Origin: CBDUQN01 sp965369375
Lineage (GTDB): Bacteria; Krumholzibacteriota; Krumholzibacteriia; Krumholzibacteriales; Krumholzibacteriaceae
DNA: 64,000 nucleotides
NCBI GenBank assembly: GCA_965369375.1
Contig: CBDUQN010000005.1
Location: forward strand, 1-64,000
Direction of reading: 5' to 3'
Shown here: positions 8,577-18,200 of the stretch, in pieces
Numbering within the stretch: position 1 is the stretch's first letter
Layout of the letters: the number at the start of each line of letters is the position of its first letter
Position numbers and translations under genes: made by a program
Notes under the pieces: model-generated
The model's database searches: none
What the model saw: the letters and a program-made list of their open reading frames with translations, nothing else
What the model was told of the DNA's origin: nothing

Positions 8577-11500
8577 CTACCGTAGAATTACCGCCTTTCC
8601 CGTTACCGTCTCTTTCTGGTTGTACGAATCCTCGAAATCCGCCTCTATGACATAAATGTATGTTCCATTGGCTATTACATCACCGCCGTAATCCCGCCCA
8701 TCCCAGTATATACTGTTGAATCCCTCGGCGCCGAATAACCTCGCGTCCCAGATCTTTATGCCTGATAGATTGAAGATGCTGAATTCTATTGCCGCGGCGC
8801 TGCTCAGCTGAAAAACGAAGTTGGTGCTCTCCGTAAATGGATTCGGAAAGTTAAAGACATCGCTCACCGAATAGCGGCCTTCCTGAACCACCTCGAATTC
8901 GAGCGTGTCACTCGAAGCGGCGCCGAGATTGTCGAATGCCTTTATTATCACCGTATGCTTGCCGGGGATTTCATCGGTCTGGTCATCATCGTGATCGCCG
9001 AGCTCGTACTCGACCATACCCCCCGTGTATGAATTTTCCCCGTAATTGAAATTCTTCGTAACGAAGATAGGGATCCCGCTGCCGTCGAATTCGAGAAATA
9101 TCGAATTCTGCGGTTTCGTTTCGAGTATCGCGATTCCGTCCGGATCGGAGATCTCCGCGATCAACACGGCGCCCCTCTTGACCTTGGTCGCCTGATTGGT
9201 GAAGTAGAGATGGATGTCGGGGCCGCCGTCATTGCCCGGGATGTCATCGGACTGGAAAATCAGCAGTGTATCGTTCGCGCCGATGCCGTCGACGTCCGAA
9301 CCCCACACGTAGCTTCGAACCCTCGCCCCCGGGCCCGTCCTGCACCTGACCGGCGTGACGAATTCGAAGCTGAATCTCCCCGCGGTCACATCGACCGTTC
9401 CCCGGTAGAGCTCCTTTCCGGGGAGGCTGTACCTGACGGGATAGCGAAAGTCTTTGTAAACGACCACCTTGTCGATCCTCTCCTCCGCCTCCTGGACGAT
9501 GACATCGGCCTTCCCGTTGAACGAAACATTAACGCCCCCCCCGATGCCGAGGTAACCCTCAACCCGATAGTGCCTGCCGGTGTACATCGTATCGATTTCC
9601 GAAATATCGTGATGGACGATGTATTTGGGCATTGCGAGCCTCACGGCGGGATCCCCGAAGAGTACGTACTTGGCGTTATTCCGGAAGTAAGAGGGAAGCA
9701 ACATCTTCGCATAAATGAGCGCGAATCCCATCGGTTCAACCCCGGTGCTGTCCTTCGATGTGAATGTGGATCTGAACATCTCCATGTTGAGCGCTGAGTT
9801 GGGTGTCCCGTATGTGGGAGAGGCGCCGCTTATGGAAGAAATGGCGCCCCCGTTATCCATCGTGACCATGTCCTGGCTCATGCTCCGCTGGTCCGGGTCC
9901 TCGAAGTCACCTATCGAGCACGAGAAGGAGAGATACAGCGGTCTCTTATTATCGTTCTGAAGATCAAACAGATCCGCTTTGAGCATCAGTTGCTCGTCCG
10001 CCATCAGAGGCGGCGCACCGTGTCCCGCATAGTTGAATATCAAGGCGCCCTCGCTCCACGCTTCTATCAGCTTGTCGCTCGCAACCTCATTTCTCGATCC
10101 GAGAGGATACGGGTAGTGATGAGAGTATATCTTTTTGTAATCCACGAATGAGGGAAACGGGCCGAGGCGCGAGCTCATAGCTTCGGCGTCATTCAAGAAT
10201 GAAAAATCGATAAAGGGAGCGCTCGAATGCTCGTCGTCAGCAGTTAATATCACCCGGTTGCGCCACGCGCCTGATTCCCCGCCGTCGGCGTATTGGATGA
10301 TCCGCTGCGCCCATGAATTCGCCTGCCGCGAGTCGAGAACCGTCATTCTTCCGATGGCGAAGTCGGGAATACGATCGAAATTGCCGCCTACATCGACGTC
10401 CATCTTGACGAGGAAATCCTCGTCCTCCATTGCTTCGTTCTCACCGGAACGGATACTCATGTAGAGCGGGATGAAATCCTCGTGCGGCGTCTTGTGCAGG
10501 TAGTTCTTCGGATCGTAGTTGCCGTTGCCGATGAGCAGAACATACTGAAGCACCGGCTCGGCGCCGACGCGGTAATTTTCATAGAGGAACTTGAGATAGT
10601 TCCTGATTGCGACCGGATCCTTTCTCCCGCCCGAAAAGTTGTTGTAGACGTCGGCGATATCGACCATGTCGACGATCGGATTCCGGACACCGGGGAGATT
10701 GCCCGCGTGATAATTCTTCAGCGTGAGCGCGGCATCCCTGAACTCATCGTGATAGATGATCATCATATCCGGGCAGGGCGCTTCATCCCTGAGAGAACGG
10801 AGCGTGTCGGCGGGAAAGCTTCTCGCCACCTCGATCACCGGCGTCAAAATCCCCGATTCATCCGAGGCTATGTAGTGACGTGGCGCGCCGTCGAGATCGT
10901 CCTCGAAGATAATCGAACCGGCATCCGGCTCCAACCCCGTTAAATGAACTGGCGAGTCGAAATCGGTGACATCAAAGAGAAACACCGGCCCCTCAGAAAA
11001 ACCGGTCATGGTAAACAGGGCGGCATTCACGGTGAGCGGCGCGTGGAAATCGAGCTTGCCGTAGAGCGCCCTGAGTCGGCGCCGGTAATGAATCTCGTAC
11101 CAGAGTATGAACATCTCGTCATCGTCGAGCTTATGGTTCAGCACGGAGGTAAAGGTATTCGGCCCGTTGACGAGATTCGTCACCTTTCTCTCTAAAAGCT
11201 CCATATATTCCGGATGGTATCCGCCCCACGCAGTCCACGTCAGCGTATCGACCCGTGCTCCGTTGATATAGTATGTCGCCGTTTTCTCGTAGCTCTGGGT
11301 TTTACTGTAGGATCCGTAGCCGATGGTCCTCAGCAACGCTTCAGATGACGCGACGAGATCACTCACCGTGAACCGGTCGTCAAATTGGTTGTTGAGTTTT
11401 CCGACGACCCGCATCCAGTACCAGCCGTCGTCCGTATAGACCGGATTGTAGCGCTTATCATCTTCGAGCCGAAGCCGTCTCGTATAGGCGGTGACATTGA

Positions 11501-12590
11501 TGGCGCCCGGCGCCCCGGAGGGCGAAACGCCCCGTTCATCCATTCTCTTCGGTGAACCGGGAAAGCTCCACGTCAACCAGTATGCGTTGCTCGTCTCGTA
11601 GCGGTGCTTATAGTATGCCGTGCTGTCCCCGGATGGATCGATATCGTTTACCCACCCCTCTACTCCCACGCCGTAGAAGAGTATCGAATCGCCGGGAAGA
11701 AACTCTCCCGCATCTCTTCCCCGGTAGAGGCAGGCATGCTCGACGAGATGGTAGTTCTCTTCGAAGCTCCCCCCCGCACTCAGCAGATCGGGCTCCATGC
11801 GCGGATCACTCGAAAAGAGTCTCAGTGTGGAAGGATCGATATCGAGAGGATTGACACCCGCCGTAGTGAGATCGTTGTACGTAATGAGATATATCCCCTG
11901 GTTTGTAATCTTCAGCTTGAGCCAGGAGCGCGAGCGGGCGAATTCGAATGGTGTCCTCTGATAGACGCCGCTCACGACCCGCCTGCTGCGCCAGCGCGCG
12001 GCCTGTTCTTTGTTGACAATCAAATGCTCGTGCGGAAACGATACACCGCCCGTATCTTCACGGGATGGGGGAAACGAGAGCCGAACCACGATCCGGCCCG
12101 CGTGCTGGAGTTTCTCCCCGTCGAAAATGACCGGGAAGAAATCGACAAAGGCGATTGATCTCCCCCTGAACGATCCGACATCGGAGAGCCGAATGAATTC
12201 CCGTCCTATCGAATCGACCGATTCCAGTAAAACCCTTTTCTGATCCGCCGGAGATCCGACACCGTAGACGGTCGGTATCACCCCTTCGAGCGGCTGCACT
12301 TCCCGCTCGATCACCTGAAGCCGCACGCCGTCTTGAGCGGTAACCTCGAAGAGGAAGCGCTTCGCGGGAAGAACCGGCCGGCCCGTTTCCTCGATGAGAG
12401 GAAAGCCCGGTATCCGAATCCTGCTCACCCGGGACGTCCCTTCACGTTCGAGCGGATCGATGAGGGGATCTCCCGTTACGAACTCGACCGTCACGCTGCT
12501 CTTGTCCCAGGAAAGCACCCGCGCGACATCCGCACTCGCAGGAGCGCCGACGATCATACAGAGTAGGACTGTTACGACTGCGTGCCTCAT
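8577..12590 (-). CDS. porU: PorU-like C25 (gingipain-family) type IX sortase
   Basis: The start at 12590 has GGAGGGCGG just upstream and gives a signal peptide (MRHAVVTVLLCMIVGAPASA); it overlaps the preceding gene by ATGA. The 1337-residue protein has an N-terminal propeptide-like region and a C25 peptidase domain with the His in NYAGHG (H857) and the Cys in SFSCSIGDFED (C891). The spacing of 34 is close to the 33 of gingipain RgpB (H211/C244). It is followed by a PorU-style beta domain (IGGGVNVSFNGKADV, KELYRGTVDVTAGRFSFEF). The final 90 residues (VFNFPNPFTESTNFVFQLSS, WDGRDYGGDVIANGTYIYVI) are a FlgD/sorting-type Ig fold. PorU cleaves the C-terminal signal of cargo and attaches it to the surface. 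Family assignment is strong; activity here is inferred. Confidence 0.88.
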   Translation of the reverse strand: MRHAVVTVLLCMIVGAPASADVARVLSWDKSSVTVEFVTGDPLIDPLEREGTSRVSRIRIPGFPLIEETGRPVLPAKRFLFEVTAQDGVRLQVIEREVQPLEGVIPTVYGVGSPADQKRVLLESVDSIGREFIRLSDVGSFRGRSIAFVDFFPVIFDGEKLQHAGRIVVRLSFPPSREDTGGVSFPHEHLIVNKEQAARWRSRRVVSGVYQRTPFEFARSRSWLKLKITNQGIYLITYNDLTTAGVNPLDIDPSTLRLFSSDPRMEPDLLSAGGSFEENYHLVEHACLYRGRDAGEFLPGDSILFYGVGVEGWVNDIDPSGDSTAYYKHRYETSNAYWLTWSFPGSPKRMDERGVSPSGAPGAINVTAYTRRLRLEDDKRYNPVYTDDGWYWMRVVGKLNNQFDDRFTVSDLVASSEALLRTIGYGSYSKTQSYEKTATYYINGARVDTLTWTAWGGYHPEYMELLERKVTNLVNGPNTFTSVLNHKLDDDEMFILWYEIHYRRRLRALYGKLDFHAPLTVNAALFTMTGFSEGPVFLFDVTDFDSPVHLTGLEPDAGSIIFEDDLDGAPRHYIASDESGILTPVIEVARSFPADTLRSLRDEAPCPDMMIIYHDEFRDAALTLKNYHAGNLPGVRNPIVDMVDIADVYNNFSGGRKDPVAIRNYLKFLYENYRVGAEPVLQYVLLIGNGNYDPKNYLHKTPHEDFIPLYMSIRSGENEAMEDEDFLVKMDVDVGGNFDRIPDFAIGRMTVLDSRQANSWAQRIIQYADGGESGAWRNRVILTADDEHSSAPFIDFSFLNDAEAMSSRLGPFPSFVDYKKIYSHHYPYPLGSRNEVASDKLIEAWSEGALIFNYAGHGAPPLMADEQLMLKADLFDLQNDNKRPLYLSFSCSIGDFEDPDQRSMSQDMVTMDNGGAISSISGASPTYGTPNSALNMEMFRSTFTSKDSTGVEPMGFALIYAKMLLPSYFRNNAKYVLFGDPAVRLAMPKYIVHHDISEIDTMYTGRHYRVEGYLGIGGGVNVSFNGKADVIVQEAEERIDKVVVYKDFRYPVRYSLPGKELYRGTVDVTAGRFSFEFVTPVRCRTGPGARVRSYVWGSDVDGIGANDTLLIFQSDDIPGNDGGPDIHLYFTNQATKVKRGAVLIAEISDPDGIAILETKPQNSIFLEFDGSGIPIFVTKNFNYGENSYTGGMVEYELGDHDDDQTDEIPGKHTVIIKAFDNLGAASSDTLEFEVVQEGRYSVSDVFNFPNPFTESTNFVFQLSSAAAIEFSIFNLSGIKIWDARLFGAEGFNSIYWDGRDYGGDVIANGTYIYVIEADFEDSYNQKETVTGKAVILR

Positions 12591-12994
12591 ACCGCCCTCC
12601 GGATTAAATAGAATACCACAACGGCGGAACCGATAAACTGAAGCGCCAGGTTTCCGAAGCCGGCCACTCCCCCATGTCTGATAAATCCGACATGCCCGGG
12701 AAATCTCTTCTGCTCGTCGGTGATATGCCCAAGCTTCCACAGCAGATTCTCGAAGTCGGGCAGAATGGCGAAAGCGACCCCGAGAAGCACCACGGCATTG
12801 AAAACCCCCCCGATAGCAAGAAAGGCGATAACAGCGCCCGCAAGAAGGAACTCGATTTTCATGCTATCGAAATCGTAATGCGGCAGGACGTCCAGCAGGA
12901 TATGGCTCCCGAGCCCGAAAAACGGCGCCACGTAGACATTCGGCGCCATGGCGCCGACAAGCGCGCCGGCCGCGATGTGGGTGAAAAGACACAA
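12587..12994 (-). CDS. Small membrane protein, YdjM-like metal-dependent hydrolase family
   Basis: The preferred start is a TTG at 12994 with GGTGGAGG 7 bases upstream; a GTG at 13015 in the same frame has no good ribosome site. The protein (135 residues) begins MCLFTHIAAGALVGAMAPN and contains GSHILLDVLPHYDFDS near residue 40, a His/Asp pattern like the membrane-bound 'metal-dependent hydrolase' (YdjM/DUF457) group. Two or three further hydrophobic segments follow (FLLAGAVIAFLAIGG, ALQFIGSAVVVFYLI). It overlaps the porU-like start by 4 bases, so translation is probably coupled. Substrate unknown. Confidence 0.7.
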   Translation of the reverse strand: MCLFTHIAAGALVGAMAPNVYVAPFFGLGSHILLDVLPHYDFDSMKIEFLLAGAVIAFLAIGGVFNAVVLLGVAFAILPDFENLLWKLGHITDEQKRFPGHVGFIRHGGVAGFGNLALQFIGSAVVVFYLIRRAV

Positions 12995-13015
12995 GGTGAA
13001 ACCTCCACCGGGCAC

Positions 13016-13183
13016 TCAGTCGATCTTTTCCGCCCGGTCGACAAGCATGATAGGGATATCGTCCTCAATGGGGAAGCGCAGTCGGCACTTGTTGCAGATC
13101 AGAGAAGAATCCCCTTCATCAAGCTCCACCTTCTCCTTACAGACGGGACAAGCGAGAATATCGAGAAGCTCTTTCTTGATCAT
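13016..13183 (-). CDS. Trm112-like zinc-ribbon protein
   Basis: This 55-residue gene begins with an ATG at 13183 and reads MIKKELLDILACPVCKEKVE, then LICNKCRLRFPIEDDIPIML. The CPxC and CxxC pairs and the 'FPI.DDIPIML' segment are the signature of the Trm112/YcaR (UPF0434) family, which stabilises methyltransferases in eukaryotes and archaea and has unclear partners in bacteria. Its stop is directly followed by the frame of the small membrane protein, so it is the first gene of the trm112-like/YdjM-like/porU transcription unit. Family identity is clear; its role in this operon is not. Confidence 0.88.
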   Translation of the reverse strand: MIKKELLDILACPVCKEKVELDEGDSSLICNKCRLRFPIEDDIPIMLVDRAEKID

Positions 13184-13209
13184 CCTCTAAATCCTTCCCA
13201 TAAATAAAT

Positions 13210-13250
13210 ATCCCTGATACACAGGGGTATACCCTTACCCAATCAGGGAT
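13210..13250. repeat. Nested inverted repeat in the leader before the trm112-like gene
   Basis: ATCCCTGAT (13210-13218) and ATCAGGGAT (13242-13250) are perfect 9-base arms. Between them lies a 10-base palindrome GGGTATACCC (13224-13233). The element lies between the predicted promoter and the gene start, 27 bases before the ATG. There is no T-run on either side, so it is not a standard terminator. It could be an operator or an RNA element. Confidence 0.6.
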
Positions 13251-13292
13251 GTGCAACACTATAAGTTTTCCACCTCGCTAGCTGGCTCTATA

Positions 13293-13322
13293 ATAATAAG
13301 AAAAACAGGGTTGTCCGGTCAA
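13293..13322 (-). promoter_or_regulatory. Predicted promoter of the trm112-like/porU operon
   Basis: TTGACC (13322-13317) and TATTAT (13298-13293) are separated by 18 bases. Transcription would start near 13286 and give a leader of about 100 bases that contains the inverted repeat at 13210-13250. The hexamers and spacing equal those before porV. Confidence 0.5.
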
Positions 13323-13414
13323 GTCAAAATACCGATAATCGCGCCCGCGACTCCTCGGGTCCCCCCGCCGGCTTCGAGAGAATCGGTCTATCCCTACACT
13401 ACATCTTTGCATCT

Positions 13415-14383
13415 TTAGGAGTCGCCCTCTTCGAAAACGCCGATTGAAAAATATTTCTCTTCCCTGCGCCGCATCAGCAGATCGATCGACGTTGCCTGGA
13501 GATCGGCGAGCTCGCTGAGTATGATTTCTTTGAGCCGGGCCGCGTTTCCCTCCGGGTCCCGGTGAGCAGCGCCGTGAACCTCTTCGATCACTACATCGAC
13601 AACCCCGAGCTCGAGACAATCTGACGCCGCAAGACGCAGCGATGCCGCTGCATCGGGGGCTTTATCCTTGCTCTTCCACAGTATCGCGGCGCACCCCTCG
13701 GGGGATATGACCGAATAGATCGCATGCTGCATCATGAGAACGCGATCAGCGATGGCGATTGCAAGGGCGCCGCCGCTTCCGCCCTCACCGACGACAGCGG
13801 CGACGATCGGTGTGTGCACATCGAAAGCTTCCTTCAGGTTGCGCGCGATCGCCTCCGACTGCCCGCGCTCCTCCGCCCCGACCCCCGGATAGGCGCCGGG
13901 CGTGTCGATAAACGAAACGATGGGGAGAGCGAATTTCTCCGCCATCCGCATCAGCCGGAGCGCCTTTCGAAATCCCTCGGGCCGGGCCATGCCGAAGTTG
14001 CGCCTGAGCCGCTCCTTCGTCGTTGCGCCCTTTTCGTGACCGATGATGATCACCCGCGTCTTGTCTATCCATCCGAGCCCGCCGATGACGGCGGTATCGT
14101 CGCCGAAACGCCTGTCGCCGTGCAGCTCGATAAACTCATCACAGATGCGCGAGATATAGTCCTGTGTCGTGGGCCTGTCCTGGTGCCTCGCGAGCTGAAC
14201 CTGGTCCCAGGGAGAGAGGTTGTGGTATATCCGCTTCTCGAGCTCCGCGATCCGGTCCTCGAGCTCCACGATCTCGCCGTCGCGATCCCCCGATGCTGAA
14301 CTTTCTTTAAGCTCCTCGATTCTGTTCTCGAGCTCGAAGATCGGCTTTTCTAACTGCAGCATGCGTGAATTCTGAATATCCAT
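13415..14383 (-). CDS. accA: Acetyl-CoA carboxylase carboxyltransferase subunit alpha
   Basis: The 322-residue length is normal for AccA. It begins with the helical region FELENRIEELKE and contains FIELHGDRRFGDDTAVIGGL, IGHEKGATTKERLRRNFGMA, the oxyanion-hole segment FIDTPGAYPGVGAEERGQSE and GEGGSGGALAIAIADRVLMM, all diagnostic of the alpha carboxyltransferase. It transfers the carboxyl group from biotin to acetyl-CoA in fatty acid synthesis, with AccD. The beta subunit is not in this window. It follows the barrel gene by 26 bases and is probably the last gene of a dnaE-barrel-accA unit. A 231-base gap then precedes the trm112-like gene. Confidence 0.96.
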   Translation of the reverse strand: MDIQNSRMLQLEKPIFELENRIEELKESSASGDRDGEIVELEDRIAELEKRIYHNLSPWDQVQLARHQDRPTTQDYISRICDEFIELHGDRRFGDDTAVIGGLGWIDKTRVIIIGHEKGATTKERLRRNFGMARPEGFRKALRLMRMAEKFALPIVSFIDTPGAYPGVGAEERGQSEAIARNLKEAFDVHTPIVAAVVGEGGSGGALAIAIADRVLMMQHAIYSVISPEGCAAILWKSKDKAPDAAASLRLAASDCLELGVVDVVIEEVHGAAHRDPEGNAARLKEIILSELADLQATSIDLLMRRREEKYFSIGVFEEGDS

Positions 14384-14409
14384 TTGCGCTCTCCCGGGCG
14401 CCGGTAACC

Positions 14410-15216
14410 CTAAAAGTAGTTTGCGTAGAACATTTCAATCGTTCGAGCAACTCCACTTTCCGGTTTGTAATTATCGAGAAGATCCTTGAACAGGATCTTG
14501 AGCCTGAAGTTCTCGGAGAAGTCGAAACGGAGACCTGTGTCCAGATAGCCTCTCCCCTTTGTCAGGCTCGAAGGAACATTATCGTCATTATCATCGAGCG
14601 CGGCGTTATAATCAAGAAGAACGCTGAATCCCCGAAAAAGTTCCAGTATAAATCCGCCAAAAATATTTATCCCGTCTTCATCCTTGTTTTCGAGAGAATA
14701 GTTGACGCCGCCGTGGAGTGAGAATCCGGCGCTGAGAAGCGCGTAATTCTTGCTGACGACCCCGTAGAAGCCCTTCGATTTGAACTCGTACCGCTCGGCC
14801 TCTTCGAAGTAGAATCCTTCCCCCTGCGTGTCGATTCCCAGGGCCAGCGCGGGGGCGATTTCCGACTCCTCGAGCAGCCTTACCCTCACCTGGAAACCGG
14901 GTTTGTCGTTGACGCTGACATCGCCCCGTCCGATGAATTCCTGAAATCCAAACGACATCCCGAGCATGAGACGATCGTGAAATCCGACCTGAACGCCGAA
15001 GAGGAGGCTGTTATCGGGGCCGATCGAACCCTGGAAGAGGTACCCCCCGTGCCCGAGAAGTCCCGCCGTGGGGCTGTCGACGACGTATAAATCCTCGAAC
15101 GTCTGCCCCGCCGCCGGAGAGGCGCAGAAAAACGCAGCCATGACCGAAGAGGCGCAGAAAAGCGCAGCCATGACAACCGATAATGCGGGATAACCGCTAC
15201 AGCGAGATTTCAACAT
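14410..15216 (-). CDS. Predicted outer-membrane beta-barrel protein with a duplicated signal peptide core
   Basis: The start at 15216 lies 20 bases inside the end of dnaE, with GGGAG 6 bases upstream. The signal peptide contains a 10-residue tandem duplication (VMAALFCASS/VMAAFFCASP) produced by a 30-base duplication at 15119-15174. The mature protein has alternating hydrophobic strands (LLFGVQVGFHDRLMLGMSFG, DYNAALDDNDDNVPSSL, GYLDTGLRFDFSENFRLKIL) and ends MFYANYF, as barrels do. Length is 268 residues. No specific family was recognised; a small porin or structural barrel is most likely. Confidence 0.7.
   Translation of the reverse strand: MLKSRCSGYPALSVVMAALFCASSVMAAFFCASPAAGQTFEDLYVVDSPTAGLLGHGGYLFQGSIGPDNSLLFGVQVGFHDRLMLGMSFGFQEFIGRGDVSVNDKPGFQVRVRLLEESEIAPALALGIDTQGEGFYFEEAERYEFKSKGFYGVVSKNYALLSAGFSLHGGVNYSLENKDEDGINIFGGFILELFRGFSVLLDYNAALDDNDDNVPSSLTKGRGYLDTGLRFDFSENFRLKILFKDLLDNYKPESGVARTIEMFYANYF
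15119..15174. repeat. Two-copy 30-base tandem duplication inside a signal peptide
   Basis: The copies 15119-15144 and 15149-15174 share 25 of 26 bases (GAGGCGCAGAAAA/GCGCAGCC). The duplication is in frame (10 residues) and lengthens the hydrophobic core of the signal peptide of the barrel protein at 14410-15216. Confidence 0.85.
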
Positions 15217-18200
15217 GTTCCACTCCCGGCACTTTTTCGAGCTCCCCGAACAGTTCCGGTCCCGGCGCAATACCCGCCTTTCGCGAACGGACGACGTAGC
15301 GGTCCTTTCCATTCTCTCTCCAGTGAAAGATAATCTCCTTCTCACCCGGGTACCGCCTGACAATCGACATCAGATCCTCGAGTTCCCGTTCACCGAAACG
15401 GTCCGGCATCAGGGTGAGGTGAATTTTTCTCGGCAGCTCACAGAGCACCTCATCGATCGTATACACCTCGTCCACGATGACCTTCTTGTCGCTGCGGTCC
15501 TTCACCGAAACCTTGCCCTTGATGAGCACGATCTGATCCTGCTGCAATTTTCTCCAGCTCTTCTGATAACAGTCGGAAAATGCTATCACCTCGTAGCTGC
15601 CGTAAAAATCCTCGATCGCAACGAACGCCATCTGATTCCCCTTCCGGTCGAGAACCGCTCTCGAGTCGCTTACCAGACCGGCGAGAACGACCGTCGCGCG
15701 CTCCTTGCGCTTCGCCAACGTGAGGCTGTCGGTATTGACAATCCGGCCGAGCACGCCGCGAAAGCGATCGAGAGGGTGGCCGGAAAAATAAAAGCCGAGA
15801 GACTCACGCTCGCGGTGCAGCGTTTCGCTCTCGTCCCAGGGGGGCACATTTTCGAGCTGAACCGTTTCGTTCTGGAACGATCCCCCGAGCAGGTCGAGAA
15901 ACGTCTGCCCCCGTTTGCGTTCGTTCTGCCGCTTCTGCGCCTGAGCGAGAATCTTGTCGAGCGTTGCCATCTTTTGTGCGCGCGTTCCCGGCAGGCCGTC
16001 CATCGCTCCGCCCTGTATGAAGTTTTCTATCACGCGCTTGTTGATCATGCGCAGATCGACCCGATCGCATAAATCGTAGAGATCCACGAATGGTCCGTTC
16101 TCCCGCTCTTCGACGATCGAGCGAACCGCCTGTGCCCCGACCTTCTTTATCGCCGCGAGTCCGTACGTCACCTCACCGTTAAACAGCCCGAACTCCACCT
16201 GGCCCGTGTTGATATCGGGAGGATGGACGACGATTCCGAGGTTGCGGCACTCGTCGAGAAGCACCATGAGCCTGCTCGTATCCCCCATATCGCACGTCAT
16301 CGTCGCCGCCATGAAGGCGGCCGGGTGGTGAGCCTTGAGGTAGGCCGTCTGCATGGAGATCACCGCATAGGCGGCCGAATGCGATTTGTTGAAGCCATAC
16401 CCGGAAAAATAGGCCATCAGATCGAATATCTTCTCCGCTTTTTTCTTCTTTACCTTTCTCTCGTCCGCGCCAGCGAGAAACAGGACGCGCTGTTTCTCCA
16501 TCACCGCCTTCTCCTTCTTCCCCATGGCGCGGCGAAGAATGTCCGCCTGCCCGAGAGAAAACCCCCCGAGCTCGCTCGCGATTCGCATAACCTGTTCCTG
16601 GTAGAGAATAACGCCGTACGTATCGCGCAGGATCGGCTCGAGCCGCGGGTCATCGTAGCTGATCTTTTTTCTCCCGTGTTTGCAGGCGATAAAGTCGGAG
16701 ATCATGTCGCTGCCGAGAGGGCCCGGCCGGTAGAGGGCGTTGACGGCGGTAACGTCACCGAATGTGGTCGGTTCGATACGTTTGAGGAGATCGCGCATGC
16801 CGGCGCTCTCGAGCTGGAACACGCCGACGGTACACCCTTTGCGGAGAAGCTCGAACGCCTTGTCGTCATCGAGCGGGATATCATCCATCGCATCGCTCTC
16901 ACCCTCGTATTCGTTGATGAGCTCGATGGTCTTCTCGATCTGTGACAGAGTCTTGAGCCCGAGAATATCAATTTTCAGGATTCCCATTTTCTCGAGTGTT
17001 TTCATCTCGTATTGCGTTGTGATCTCACCCCTGCTCGAACGGTAGAGGGGCACGTGCTCGACGAGACGCGAAGGCGTTATGACGATCCCCGCGGCGTGCG
17101 TTGAAGCGTGACGGGCAAGCCCCTCGAGTTTCAGCGAGAGAGCGACGAGCCGTTTAACGGTCGGGTCCTGCTCGTACTTCGCTTTGAACTCGGGAACGCT
17201 TTTAAGCGCTTTGGACAGCGTGGTGCCCGGTTGACCCGGAATCATCTTGGCAAGCTTGTCGACTTCACTGTACGGCACCTTGAGTACCCGACCGACGTCC
17301 CTCAGCACGGCCCGCGCCGCCATCCTGCCGAATGTTATGATCTGGCAGACATTCTCCTTGCCGTATTTGTTGACGATGTACTCGATAATCTGCTGTCTCC
17401 GTTCGTCGCAGAAATCGACATCTATATCCGGCATTGACACTCTCTCGGGATTGAGCAGGCGTTCGAAGAGAAGACCGTGCTCGAGGGGATTGATCGAGGT
17501 TATTCCGAGGGCGTAACATACGAGGCTCCCGGCGGCAGATCCCCTGCCGGGGCCGACCGGTATTTCCATCTCCCGGGCCACATGAACGATGTCCCATACG
17601 ACGAGAAAATAGCTCGCGAAGTGCATTCCCGAGATGACATCGAGCTCGTATCGAATCCGCTCGAGAACCCCCGCGTCGACCTCGGGAACACGATCGGGCA
17701 GATTCTCCATAACGAGGTGCTCGAGATACGCGTCGGCGTTCTCGAAGGCTTCCGGTATCGAAAAGGTCGGGAGATGATTTCCCGTCGTTTTCAGCTCGAA
17801 ATTACACTTATCCGCTATCTCGACCGTCCGTTCGAGCGCGTCGCGATGATCCGGAAAGAGCTCGAGCATCTCCTTTGGCGATTTGATATACGTCTCGGGA
17901 TTCGATCGAAGTCCCCTGTTCTGATCGTCGAGATCCTTCCCCGTCTGGAGACAGAGAAGCACATCGTGCGCCTCGTGATCCTCCCGCCTGCAGAAATGGC
18001 AGTCGTTCGTCGCAACGAGTGGGAACCCGGTCTCGGCGGAGAGCTTTGTGAGCTTGGGGATCACCTCGAGCTCCTCGGGAATGCCGTGATTTTGTATCTC
18101 GAGGTAAAAGTCGCCGGGTTCGAAGATCGAGGCTAGCGAGCGCGCCAGCTCCCTCGCGCCATCGGGGCGATCGTCGAGGAGCAGCTTCGAGATTCCGCCC

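Noticed and set aside
13384..13414. A terminator after accA
   Set aside because: The GC-rich segments lack a credible loop and T-run.
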